NCBI RefSeq assembly: GCF_019097855.1
Contig: NZ_JAHRGL010000057.1
Coordinates: 124,001-188,000 of the forward strand
DNA from: Geopseudomonas aromaticivorans
GTDB lineage: Bacteria > Pseudomonadota > Gammaproteobacteria > Pseudomonadales > Pseudomonadaceae
Length of the DNA: 64,000 bases
Reading direction: 5' to 3'
Shown piece after piece: positions 56,316-64,000 of the stretch (within the stretch, counting starts at the first letter, position 1; each line of letters begins with the position of its first letter). The notes beneath the pieces were generated by a model, which made no database searches, had not been told where the DNA came from, and was given only the letters and a program-made list of their open reading frames with translations. The translations under genes were made by a program, and so were the position numbers.

Positions 56316-56885
56316 ATGAATCGCACGCTGCGCACCTATTTGCTGTTCGCCATCACGGCCACCACGCTGGTAGCCATCGGCTACTGGGGCATCCGCCCGG
56401 AGGGCTTCATGCAGTCTCCGGCAACCTCGGGAGCCGACAGCGCCATCGACTTCTACGTCGAAAACGCCCGCAGCGTGCAGTTCCAGGCCGATGGCAAGCT
56501 GCGTTACCGAATGACCGCCGAGCACCTCGAGCACATCCAGCGCAGCGACGTCACCCTGGTCACCCACCCGGACCTGCTGCTGCATCGCGGCAGCGACTAT
56601 CCTTGGCATGTGCAGAGCGCACGCGGCGAGGTGTCCCCCGGCGGCACCCAGGTCGAACTGATCGACGACGTGCGTGTGGCACGCACCGACGCCAAGGGCC
56701 GCCCGACCATCCTGACCAGCAGCCGGCTGACCGTATTCCCGGAGCGGGATTATGCCGAGACCAGCCAGCCCGTGCGCATCGAGGCTGCCAATGGCGTCAC
56801 CACGGCTGTCGGTATGCAGGCCTATCTCAACGACGGCAGGATGCTCCTGCAGTCCAACGTACGAGGACAGCATGAGGTTCGTTAA
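56316..56885 (+). CDS. lptC: LPS export component LptC (189 aa)
   Basis: A bitopic inner-membrane protein that receives LPS from LptB2FG and passes it to LptA. One N-terminal helix (about 7-24, LLFAITATTLVAIGYWG) precedes the periplasmic beta-jellyroll, with FYVENARSVQFQADGKLRYR and PWHVQSARGEVSPGGTQVEL. The C-terminal part overlaps the lptA start by 14 bases. The length is usual. Confidence 0.94.
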   Translation: MNRTLRTYLLFAITATTLVAIGYWGIRPEGFMQSPATSGADSAIDFYVENARSVQFQADGKLRYRMTAEHLEHIQRSDVTLVTHPDLLLHRGSDYPWHVQSARGEVSPGGTQVELIDDVRVARTDAKGRPTILTSSRLTVFPERDYAETSQPVRIEAANGVTTAVGMQAYLNDGRMLLQSNVRGQHEVR

Positions 56886-57416
56886 CCCCCTTCCCCTTCT
56901 GTTTGGTCTGAGCACCCTGCTGGCCGCCATCCCGGCCTGGGCCCTGCCCACCGACCGCGAGCAACCGATCCGCGTGCAGGCCGACAGCGCCGAACTGGAC
57001 GATGCCAAGGGCGTGGCCGTGTATCGCGGCGGCGTGGTCATCACCCAGGGCACGCTGAAGATCACCGGCGACACCGTGACCATCACCCAAGACAAGAATG
57101 GCGATATCGAGGTATTCACCTCGGTCGGCAAGCCAGCCTACTACGAGCAGAAACCCGCCGAGGACAAGCCGGTGGTCAAGGCCTACGGCCTGACCATCCA
57201 GTACTTCGCCGTCAACGAGCGCATCGTGCTGATCGACCAGGCCAAGGTGGTCCAGGAAGGCAACACCTTCGAGGGCGAGAAGATCGTCTATGACACCCAG
57301 CGGCAGATCGTCAACGCCGGGCGCGCCACGGGCAGCAACGTGAGCACGCCGCGGCCGCGTATCGACATGATGATCCAGCCGCGCAGCAAGAAGGGTCAGG
57401 CGGAGCAAGGCGCGCA

Positions 57417-57420
<4 letters not shown>
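56872..57420 (+). CDS. lptA: Periplasmic LPS bridge protein LptA (182 aa)
   Basis: Oligomerises to form the periplasmic bridge for LPS. The start at 56872 gives a signal peptide [20 protein letters not shown] ending AWA, then the mature OstA-type domain ([39 protein letters not shown]). The C-terminal tail is basic and flexible. It overlaps lptC by 14 bases and lptB by 4. A longer frame upstream lies inside lptC. Confidence 0.95.
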
Positions 57421-58142
<722 letters not shown>

Positions 58143-58172
58143 GAGACTAGGCAAAACCGCGCGCCTCGGGCA

Positions 58173-58178
58173 TATAAT
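58173..58178 (+). promoter_or_regulatory. -10 box of rpoN
   Basis: A TATAAT in the 116-base lptB-rpoN gap, 81 bases before the rpoN ATG. The -35 is weak. The GC-rich leader that follows (58188-58258) has no clear terminator, so read-through from lptB is also possible. Confidence 0.45.
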
Positions 58179-58258
58179 TTGCTAAACGAGGCGCTCCGGC
58201 GCCCAGCAGTGGACAGCGCGCAGGCGCTGGCAGACCCCAAGGTGCCAACTCCCCAGCC

Positions 58259-59755
58259 ATGAAACACTCGCTAGTCCTAAAAATGGGCCAGCAGCTGACG
58301 ATGACTCCTCAGCTGCAGCAAGCCATTCGTCTGCTCCAACTGTCGACCCTCGATCTGCAGCAGGAAATCCAGGAAGCCCTCGACTCCAACCCGATGCTCG
58401 AGCGCCAGGAAGAGGGCGACGACTTCGACAACAGCGACCCGCTGGCGGAAAGCGAGCCATCCCACTCGGCGACCAGTCACGACAGCACCGTCAGCACCAG
58501 CAGCGAACGCAACCCCGACAGCCTGGACGAGGCCGACCAGTGGGGCGAGCGCATCCCCAGCGAACTGCCGGTGGATACCGCCTGGGAAGACATCTACCAG
58601 ACCAGCGCCAGCAGCCTGCCGGTCAGCGACGATGACGAGTGGGACTTCACCACCCGCACCTCCGCCGGCGAAAGCCTGCACAGCCACCTGCTCTGGCAGC
58701 TCAACCTGGCGCCGATGAGCGACCACGACCGGCTGATCGCCATGTCGATCATCGATGCCATCAACAACGACGGCTACCTCGACGAAAGCCTCGAGGAAAT
58801 TCTCGCCTCCCTCGATCCCGAGTTGGACATCGAGCTGGACGAAGTGGAAATGGTCCTGCATCGCGTGCAGCAGTTCGAGCCGCTGGGCATCGGCGCGCGC
58901 GACCTCAGCGAGTGCCTGCTGCTGCAGCTCAACCAGCTGCCGGCCAGCACGCCCTGGCTGGATGAAGCCCGCCGCGTGGCGCGCGACCACCTCGACCTGC
59001 TTGGCAGCCGCGACTACAGCCAGCTGATGCGGCGCCTGCGCGTCAAGGAAGATGACCTGCGCCAGATCGTCGAGCTGATCCAGCGCCTCAACCCGCGCCC
59101 CGGCTCGCAGATCGAGACCAGCGAAGCGGAATACGTTGTCCCCGACGTGATCGTGCGCAAGGACAACGAGCGCTGGCTGGTCGAGCTCAACCCCGACGCC
59201 ATGCCGCGCCTGCGGGTCAACCCGCACTACGCCGGCCTGGTGCGGCGTGCCGACACCAGCGCCGACAACACCTATATGCGCAACCAGTTGCAGGAGGCGC
59301 GCTGGTTCATCAAGAGCCTGCTCAGCCGCAACGAGACGCTGATGAAGGTCGCCACGCAGATCGTCGAACTGCAGCGCGGCTTCCTCGAGTACGGCGAAGA
59401 GGCAATGAAGCCGCTGGTGCTGCACGACATCGCCGAGGCGGTGGGCATGCACGAGTCGACCATCTCGCGGGTGACCACGCAGAAATACATGCACACCCCG
59501 CGCGGCATCTTCGAGCTCAAGTACTTTTTCTCCAGCCACGTCAGCACGTCTGAAGGCGGCGAGTGCTCGTCCACGGCGATCCGCGCCATCATCAAGAAAC
59601 TGGTCGCGGCGGAAAACCCGAAAAAGCCATTGAGCGACAGCAAGATCGCTGGTTTACTGGAGGCACAAGGGATTCAGGTGGCCCGCAGGACCATCGCCAA
59701 GTATCGGGAATCCTTGGGCATTGCCCCCTCGAGCGAACGCAAGCGACTGGTGTGA
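58259..59755 (+). CDS. rpoN: RNA polymerase sigma-54 factor RpoN (498 aa)
   Basis: The alternative sigma factor for nitrogen, motility and other genes, needing an AAA+ activator. The glutamine/leucine-rich region I ([20 protein letters not shown]) is at the N-terminus, an acidic region II follows (about 45-120), the core-binding domain comes next, then the helix-turn-helix, and the RpoN box [10 protein letters not shown] (residues 475-484) binds the -24 element. The rpoN-hpf-ptsN-rapZ-ptsO order is the classic one. Confidence 0.98.
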   Translation: MKHSLVLKMGQQLTMTPQLQQAIRLLQLSTLDLQQEIQEALDSNPMLERQEEGDDFDNSDPLAESEPSHSATSHDSTVSTSSERNPDSLDEADQWGERIPSELPVDTAWEDIYQTSASSLPVSDDDEWDFTTRTSAGESLHSHLLWQLNLAPMSDHDRLIAMSIIDAINNDGYLDESLEEILASLDPELDIELDEVEMVLHRVQQFEPLGIGARDLSECLLLQLNQLPASTPWLDEARRVARDHLDLLGSRDYSQLMRRLRVKEDDLRQIVELIQRLNPRPGSQIETSEAEYVVPDVIVRKDNERWLVELNPDAMPRLRVNPHYAGLVRRADTSADNTYMRNQLQEARWFIKSLLSRNETLMKVATQIVELQRGFLEYGEEAMKPLVLHDIAEAVGMHESTISRVTTQKYMHTPRGIFELKYFFSSHVSTSEGGECSSTAIRAIIKKLVAAENPKKPLSDSKIAGLLEAQGIQVARRTIAKYRESLGIAPSSERKRLV

Positions 59756-59834
59756 CGCTCGATCAAAACAACATAGCATTCCAACTGACCGGGTACGTCC
59801 CTGTCGGTATTCGCAGGTAACAAGGAGAAGCAGC

Positions 59835-60143
59835 ATGCAAGTCAACATCAGTGGCCAACACCTGGAAGTGACTGACACTCTGCGCGACTACATCAACGAG
59901 AAACTGGAGCGCCTGGCGCGCCACTTCGACAAGATCACCAACGTCCAGGTGATCATGCAGGTGGAAAAACTGCAGCAGAAAATCGAGGCGACCCTGCACG
60001 TAGCCGGTGGCGAAGTAGTCGCCAACGCCGAACATACCGACATGTACGCCGCCATCGACCTGCTGGCCGACAAGCTGGACCGCCAACTGATCAAGCACAA
60101 GGAAAAGCTGGTCGAACGCGGACAGGGCACTGCCACCCGCTGA
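59835..60143 (+). CDS. hpf: Ribosome hibernation promoting factor, short form (102 aa)
   Basis: Binds the small subunit and promotes ribosome dimers or idle ribosomes in stationary phase. MQVNISGQHLEVTDTLRDYI, ATLHVAGGEVVANAEHTDM and MYAAIDLLADKLDRQLIKHK are typical. The length (102 aa) marks the short type, without the C-terminal dimerisation domain of long HPF. A good AAGGAG precedes the ATG. It follows rpoN, 79 bases apart. Confidence 0.96.
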   Translation: MQVNISGQHLEVTDTLRDYINEKLERLARHFDKITNVQVIMQVEKLQQKIEATLHVAGGEVVANAEHTDMYAAIDLLADKLDRQLIKHKEKLVERGQGTATR

Positions 60144-60153
60144 TCCCTTCCCA

Positions 60154-60618
60154 ATGATCCGACTAGAGCACATCCTGACCCCCGGCCGTTCCCAGGTGAA
60201 CGTGCCGGGAGGCAGCAAGAAGCGCGTTCTCGAACAGATCGCCAACCTCGTAGCCCGGGATCTTCCCGGGCTCGACGCACATGACATCTTCGAAAATCTG
60301 GTAGCCCGGGAAAAGCTCGGCTCCACCGGCTTCGGCAACGGCATCGCCATTCCCCACTGCCGGCTGGCTGGCTGTTCGGTGCCGGTATGCGCCCTGCTGC
60401 GCCTGGATGTTCCGGTGGACTTCGACGCCCTCGACGGCGCGCCGGTGGACCTGCTGTTCGTCCTGCTGGTGCCGGCAACCGCCACCGAGGAGCACCTCGA
60501 GCTGCTGCGCCAGATCGCCGGCCTGCTCGACCGCGCCGACGTGCGCGAGCGCCTGCGCCAGGCCAAGGATGGCTTCGACCTCTACCAGGTGGTGCTCGAT
60601 ACCGTGGACGGGCGCTGA
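60154..60618 (+). CDS. ptsN: Nitrogen-regulatory PTS EIIA protein PtsN (154 aa)
   Basis: The EIIA-Ntr phosphocarrier of the regulatory PTS. The phosphorylated histidine is His68 in GIAIPHCRL, with LVAREKLGSTGFGNG before it. The domain has the usual beta-alpha order, ending DGFDLYQVVLDTVDG. It is located between hpf and rapZ, with NPr encoded further on; the EI-Ntr (ptsP) gene is not in this window. Confidence 0.97.
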   Translation: MIRLEHILTPGRSQVNVPGGSKKRVLEQIANLVARDLPGLDAHDIFENLVAREKLGSTGFGNGIAIPHCRLAGCSVPVCALLRLDVPVDFDALDGAPVDLLFVLLVPATATEEHLELLRQIAGLLDRADVRERLRQAKDGFDLYQVVLDTVDGR

Positions 60619-60621
60619 GCC

Positions 60622-61479
60622 ATGCGCCTGATCATTGTCAGCGGACGCTCGGGGTCGGGGAAAAGCACCGCCCTGGCCGTCCTCGAGGACAACGGCTTCT
60701 ACTGCATCGACAACCTGCCGGCCAGCCTGCTGCCGGATCTGGCCGAGCGCGCCCTGCTGCATACCGAGCTGTCGCAACCGCAGGTCGCCGTGTCGGTCGA
60801 CGCGCGCAACCTGCCCAGCCAGCTCAAGCGGTTTCCCGAGCTGCTGGAACAGCTGCGCCAGCACAACATCCAGTGCGACGTGCTGTACCTCGATGCCGAC
60901 AATGCCACCCTGCTCAAGCGCTTCTCGGAAACCCGCCGCCGCCACCCGCTGAGCAGCCCCAGCCGCTCGCTGAGCGAGGCGATCGACGACGAAACCATCC
61001 TGCTCGGCCCGATTGCCGACCTTGCCGACCTGAAGATCGATACCGCCAACCTCAACCTGTACCAGCTGCGCGACACCATCAAGCTGCGCCTGCTGGACAA
61101 GCCTGAGGCCGGCACCGCCTTCCTGCTCGAATCCTTCGGTTTCAAGCGTGGCATGCCCGTAGACGCCGACCTGGTGTTCGACGTGCGCTGCCTGCCCAAC
61201 CCCTACTGGAAACCGGATCTGCGCGAGCACAGCGGCCTGGAACAACCGGTCCGCGACTATCTGGATGCCCTGGACGACGTCGAGGAGATGTACCAGGACA
61301 TCTTCACCTACCTGAACAAGTGGCTGCCGCGCTTTGCCGCCAGCAACCGTGCCTATGTCACCGTGGCCATCGGCTGCACCGGTGGCCATCACCGCTCGGT
61401 GTATCTGGCCGAGCGCCTTGGTGCTGCTCTGCGCGCCAACCTCGGCAACGTACAGATCCGCCACCGCGACCTCCCCTGA
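60622..61479 (+). CDS. rapZ: RNase adapter / nucleotide-binding protein RapZ (285 aa)
   Basis: In E. coli RapZ binds GlmZ/GlmY small RNAs and controls glucosamine-6-phosphate synthesis. The Walker A motif [20 protein letters not shown] is at the N-terminus, [17 protein letters not shown]-type segments are seen, and the C-terminal [16 protein letters not shown] motif (sRNA-binding region) is complete. The 3-base gap to ptsN supports one operon. In Pseudomonas a direct GlmZ partner is uncertain. Confidence 0.95.
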   Translation: MRLIIVSGRSGSGKSTALAVLEDNGFYCIDNLPASLLPDLAERALLHTELSQPQVAVSVDARNLPSQLKRFPELLEQLRQHNIQCDVLYLDADNATLLKRFSETRRRHPLSSPSRSLSEAIDDETILLGPIADLADLKIDTANLNLYQLRDTIKLRLLDKPEAGTAFLLESFGFKRGMPVDADLVFDVRCLPNPYWKPDLREHSGLEQPVRDYLDALDDVEEMYQDIFTYLNKWLPRFAASNRAYVTVAIGCTGGHHRSVYLAERLGAALRANLGNVQIRHRDLP

Positions 61480-61498
61480 CAGGACAGTCCCCACCGCG

Positions 61499-61771
61499 AT
61501 GCCAGCCTGCGACATCACCATCATCAACAAGCTCGGCCTGCATGCCCGCGCCGCCGCCAAGTTCGTCGGCGTGGCCGGCCGCTTCCCCTGCCGGGTCCGC
61601 GTCGGCCGCTCGGCGGATAGCCTGGTGGACGGCAAGAGCATCATGGCGGTGATGATGCTCGCCGCCGGCAAGGGCACCTCGATCCACCTGCATACCGAAG
61701 GCGAGCAGGAGCAGGAGGCCCTGCAGGCTCTGGTCGAACTGATCGGCAACTACTTCGACGAAGGCGAATAA
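61499..61771 (+). CDS. ptsO: HPr-like phosphocarrier NPr (90 aa)
   Basis: The phosphocarrier between EI-Ntr and EIIA-Ntr. The active-site histidine is His15 in GLHARAAAKFV, and the region of the regulatory serine (Ser47) is GKSIMAVMMLAAG. The start is the ATG at 61499 (MPACDITIINK). The gene ends the rpoN-ptsN unit. Downstream in P. aeruginosa, from memory, a fumC1/sodA island follows; here pmbA comes next. Confidence 0.95.
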   Translation: MPACDITIINKLGLHARAAAKFVGVAGRFPCRVRVGRSADSLVDGKSIMAVMMLAAGKGTSIHLHTEGEQEQEALQALVELIGNYFDEGE

Positions 61772-61840
61772 GCTCACCGACGCGCCAAGGGTTGTCGCAG
61801 GGATGTAAAACCCGAACCGCGGCCTTCCACCCAGCCCGTA

Positions 61841-61875
61841 ACGGCGGCAAAGGGCCTGCGGCCGCTTTCCGCCGT
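61841..61875. terminator. Possible terminator between ptsO and pmbA
   Basis: An imperfect stem (ACGGCGG then AAAG on the left; CTTT then CCGCCGT on the right, with one unpaired C) lies between the convergent genes. It has no clear T run, so the call is weak. Confidence 0.35.
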
Positions 61876-61883
61876 CCTGCCCC

Positions 61884-63233
61884 TCAGCTGCCGCCCAGCA
61901 TCATCCTGTCGATCAGCACCGAGCCGCTGCGGACGTTGCCACGCGTCTCCACATCGCTGCCCACCGCGACTATGCCCTTGAACATGTCGCGCAGGTTGCC
62001 GGCGATGGTGACTTCCTGCACCGGGAACTGGATCACCCCGTTCTCCACCCAGAAGCCCGCCGCACCGCGCGAGTAGTCGCCAGTGACCAGATTCAGTCCC
62101 TGCCCCATCAGCTCGGTCACCAGCAGGCCACGGTCCATGCGGCGGATCAGCGCGGCCTGGTCCTCGCTGCCGTGGCTGACGAACAGGTTGTGCACGCCGC
62201 CGGCGTTGGCCGTGCTGGGCAGGCCCAGTTTGCGCCCGGAATAGGTCCCCAGCGCGTAGGACACCAGCCTGCCGCTCTCGACGAAGGGCTTGGCGTAGGT
62301 GGCCAGGCCGTCGCCGTCGAAGCTGGCACTACCCATGCCGCGCGGCAGGTGCGGTCGCTCGTCGAGGCTCAGCCAGGCGGGGAACAGCTGCTCGCCCAGC
62401 GCGCCCTCGAGAAAGGAGGACTTGCGGTACAGGTTGCCGCCGGAGATCGCCGCCAGCAGATGGCCGAACAGGCCGGTGGCCAGCTCGGCGGCGAACAGCA
62501 CCGGCACCTCGCAGGTCGGCACCGGGCGCGCGCCCAGCCGACCGACCGCACGTTCGGCGGCGCGCCGGCCGATCGACTCGGCGCTGGCCAGCTCGCTGCC
62601 GATACGGCTGACGTCGTACCAGTAGTCGCGCTGCATCTGCCCCTCCCCCTCGGCGATCATCACGCAGCTCAGACTGTGCCGGCTGGAGGCATAGCCGCCG
62701 ACGAAGCCGTGACTGTTGCCGTACACCCGGCAGCCCAGATGGGTATTGAGGGTGGTGCCATCGGCCTTGGTGATGCGCGCATCACGGGCGAAGGCCGCTG
62801 CCTCGCAGGCCAGCGCCTGCTCGATAGCCTGCTCCGGGGTGATCGCCCAGGGATGGTAGAGATCCAGATCCGGCAGCTCGCGCGCCATCAGCGCGGCATC
62901 GGCCAGCCCGGCGCAGTCGTCCGCGGAGGCATGCTGGGCGATCGCCAGCGCGGCCGCCACGGTTTCGCGGATGGCCTCCTCGCCCTGCGCCGAGGTGCTC
63001 GCCGAGCCCTTGCACTGGCCGAGATAGAGAGTGATGCCGAAGCCGCGGTCGCGGTTGAACTCCACCGTCTCCACCTCGCCCTGACGCACGCTGGTGGACA
63101 GTCCCTGCTCCAACGACACCGCCACCTCGCAGTCGCTCGCGCCCTGGCGCCGCGCCTCGGCGAGAATCGCCTCGACCTGCTCCTGCAACCCCGCCAGGGC
63201 CTGCGGCCCCACGCTTTCCACGGCTGATTTCAT
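61884..63233 (-). CDS. pmbA: Metalloprotease-family protein PmbA / TldE (449 aa)
   Basis: The catalytically inactive or regulatory partner of TldD; in E. coli the pair matures microcin B17 and degrades CcdA. N-terminal [20 protein letters not shown] and the central [20 protein letters not shown] and [20 protein letters not shown] are family-typical. It lacks the HExxH motif that TldD carries. The start at 63233 has a GGAG; an upstream frame is longer but without support. tldD is found at the right edge on the same strand. Confidence 0.95.
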   Translation of the reverse strand: MKSAVESVGPQALAGLQEQVEAILAEARRQGASDCEVAVSLEQGLSTSVRQGEVETVEFNRDRGFGITLYLGQCKGSASTSAQGEEAIRETVAAALAIAQHASADDCAGLADAALMARELPDLDLYHPWAITPEQAIEQALACEAAAFARDARITKADGTTLNTHLGCRVYGNSHGFVGGYASSRHSLSCVMIAEGEGQMQRDYWYDVSRIGSELASAESIGRRAAERAVGRLGARPVPTCEVPVLFAAELATGLFGHLLAAISGGNLYRKSSFLEGALGEQLFPAWLSLDERPHLPRGMGSASFDGDGLATYAKPFVESGRLVSYALGTYSGRKLGLPSTANAGGVHNLFVSHGSEDQAALIRRMDRGLLVTELMGQGLNLVTGDYSRGAAGFWVENGVIQFPVQEVTIAGNLRDMFKGIVAVGSDVETRGNVRSGSVLIDRMMLGGS

Positions 63234-63327
63234 GTCCTGCTCCTGTTTTCCCGCCGGCTCGCCGGCCGGGCCGGACAAGCGGCCCCTGACTGGTTATCAT
63301 GGCGGCGTTTCCCAGCGGACCCGCCCC

Positions 63328-63849
63328 ATGTCTGAACAATTCGAAGACGACTTCTCCGGAGAGAAGAGCAAATCCCAGGTCAAGCGCGAACTGCATGCGC
63401 TGCAGGATCTGGGTGAACGCCTGACCACGCTCAAGCAGGACATGCTCAACCGCCTGCCGCTGAGCGATGCGCTGCTCAAGGCGCTGATCGAGGCGCCGAA
63501 ACACAAGGCGCACGCCGCGCGCAAGCGCCACCTCCAGTACATCGGCAAGCTGATGCGCGACCAGGACATCGACGCCATTGTCGCCCTGCTCGACCAGATG
63601 GACTCCTCCACCCGGCAGTACAACGAACGCTTCCACGCCCTCGAGCGCTGGCGCGACCGCCTGGTCAACGGCAGCGACGCCGACCTCGAAGCGCTGCTCG
63701 GCGAATACCCCGAGGCCGACGTCCAGCACCTGCGCCAGCTGATCCGCCACGCCCAGTTCGAAGCCGCCCGCGACAAGCCGCCAGCCGCCTCGCGCAAGGT
63801 ATTCAAGTACCTGCGCGAGATGGACGAACTGCGCCGCGGCCTGCGCTGA
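63328..63849 (+). CDS. darP: Ribosome-associated protein DarP/YjgA (173 aa)
   Basis: Binds the 50S subunit and helps late assembly. The sequence [20 protein letters not shown], the [20 protein letters not shown] and [20 protein letters not shown] segments are highly conserved in the family, and it ends [17 protein letters not shown]. The start at 63328 ([11 protein letters not shown]) matches the family. It lies between pmbA and tldD, both on the other strand, as in P. aeruginosa. Confidence 0.95.
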   Translation: MSEQFEDDFSGEKSKSQVKRELHALQDLGERLTTLKQDMLNRLPLSDALLKALIEAPKHKAHAARKRHLQYIGKLMRDQDIDAIVALLDQMDSSTRQYNERFHALERWRDRLVNGSDADLEALLGEYPEADVQHLRQLIRHAQFEAARDKPPAASRKVFKYLREMDELRRGLR

Positions 63850-63951
63850 CCGCCAACCTCTCGTCGGGTGGATCGCCACCCCGTAACAAACTCGTGCAGC
63901 GACTTGCTACCCATCCCTCGTGCCGCAGCCTGGCCGGCCGCGCGTCGTCAC

Positions 63952-64000
63952 TCAGCCGCCGGTCCCGCCGACGGTGATCGCCTCGATCTTCAGGGTCGGC
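63952..64000 (-). CDS. tldD: TldD metalloprotease, last 15 residues (cut by window edge)
   Basis: The reading frame ending at 63952 codes PTLKIEAITVGGTGG then TGA, the usual TldD C-terminus. The rest, including the metalloprotease motif, is beyond the right edge. Its place next to darP and pmbA supports the call. It is convergent with darP, with a gap of 102 bases in which no gene is seen. Confidence 0.75.
   Translation of the reverse strand, partial: PTLKIEAITVGGTGG

Overview
The window is a stretch of core chromosome from a GC-rich gammaproteobacterium of the Pseudomonas group. The evidence is the gene order argJ-secA-(M23)-dciA-lpxC-dcw cluster-rnpB-rsmI-lpoA-yraN-gmhA/diaA-dolP-sspBA-petABC-rplM/rpsI-zapE-trpS-cysD/cysNC-algW-hisC/D/G-murA-mla-kds/lpt-rpoN-ptsN-pmbA. 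This order closely follows, from memory, the PA4402-PA4474 region of P. aeruginosa. A fused CysNC, a 448-residue TrpRS, a short HisG and the AlgW protease also fit. No tRNA, rRNA, insertion sequence, prophage, CRISPR array or defence island was seen. The only structural RNA is rnpB.

Layout. 1-6.1 kb: argJ (cut by the left edge), secA, an M23 envelope peptidase, dciA (opposite strand) and lpxC. 6.2-23.0 kb: the division and cell wall (dcw) cluster on the minus strand, transcribed mraZ-rsmH-ftsL-ftsI-murE-murF-mraY-murD-ftsW-murG-murC-ddlB-ftsQ-ftsA-ftsZ. Most junctions overlap or are within a few bases, and the cluster is driven by a recognisable promoter with three MraZ boxes. 23.2-28 kb: RNase P RNA, rsmI, then the plus-strand lpoA-yraN-SIS-dolP operon. 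28-33 kb: sspA-sspB, the cytochrome bc1 operon petABC, and rplM-rpsI. 33-38.7 kb: a less conserved segment with an M48 lipoprotein peptidase, a CPXCG/DUF2007/SRAP mini-operon, an acyltransferase, an unknown membrane protein, a YajG-like lipoprotein and zapE. 38.9-46.5 kb: trpS, a hydrolase, zapG, cysD-cysNC, a Nif3-family protein and algW. 46.6-54.6 kb: hisC, hisD, hisG, murA, ibaG and the mlaFEDCB lipid-transport operon. 54.8-64 kb: kdsD-kdsC-lptC-lptA-lptB, rpoN-hpf-ptsN-rapZ-ptsO, then pmbA, darP/yjgA and the last codons of tldD.

Function. Most of the window builds and maintains the envelope: peptidoglycan precursors (murA, murC-G, mraY, ddlB), septation (fts genes, zapE, zapG), lipid A and Kdo (lpxC, kdsC/D), LPS transport (lptABC), phospholipid asymmetry (mla), lipoproteins (lpoA, dolP) and secretion (secA). 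Respiration, sulfate activation, histidine synthesis and the sigma54/nitrogen-PTS regulators are interspersed.

I did not find an undescribed multi-gene system. The best leads are small: a SRAP-family protein lacking two of four active-site residues and encoded with two small uncharacterised proteins; a DiaA-like SIS protein that keeps the GmhA catalytic residues; an acyltransferase with an HX5D rather than HX4D motif; secA with no visible Shine-Dalgarno sequence behind paired leader hairpins; and palindromes upstream of petA. Coordinates of promoters and terminators are pattern-based predictions.
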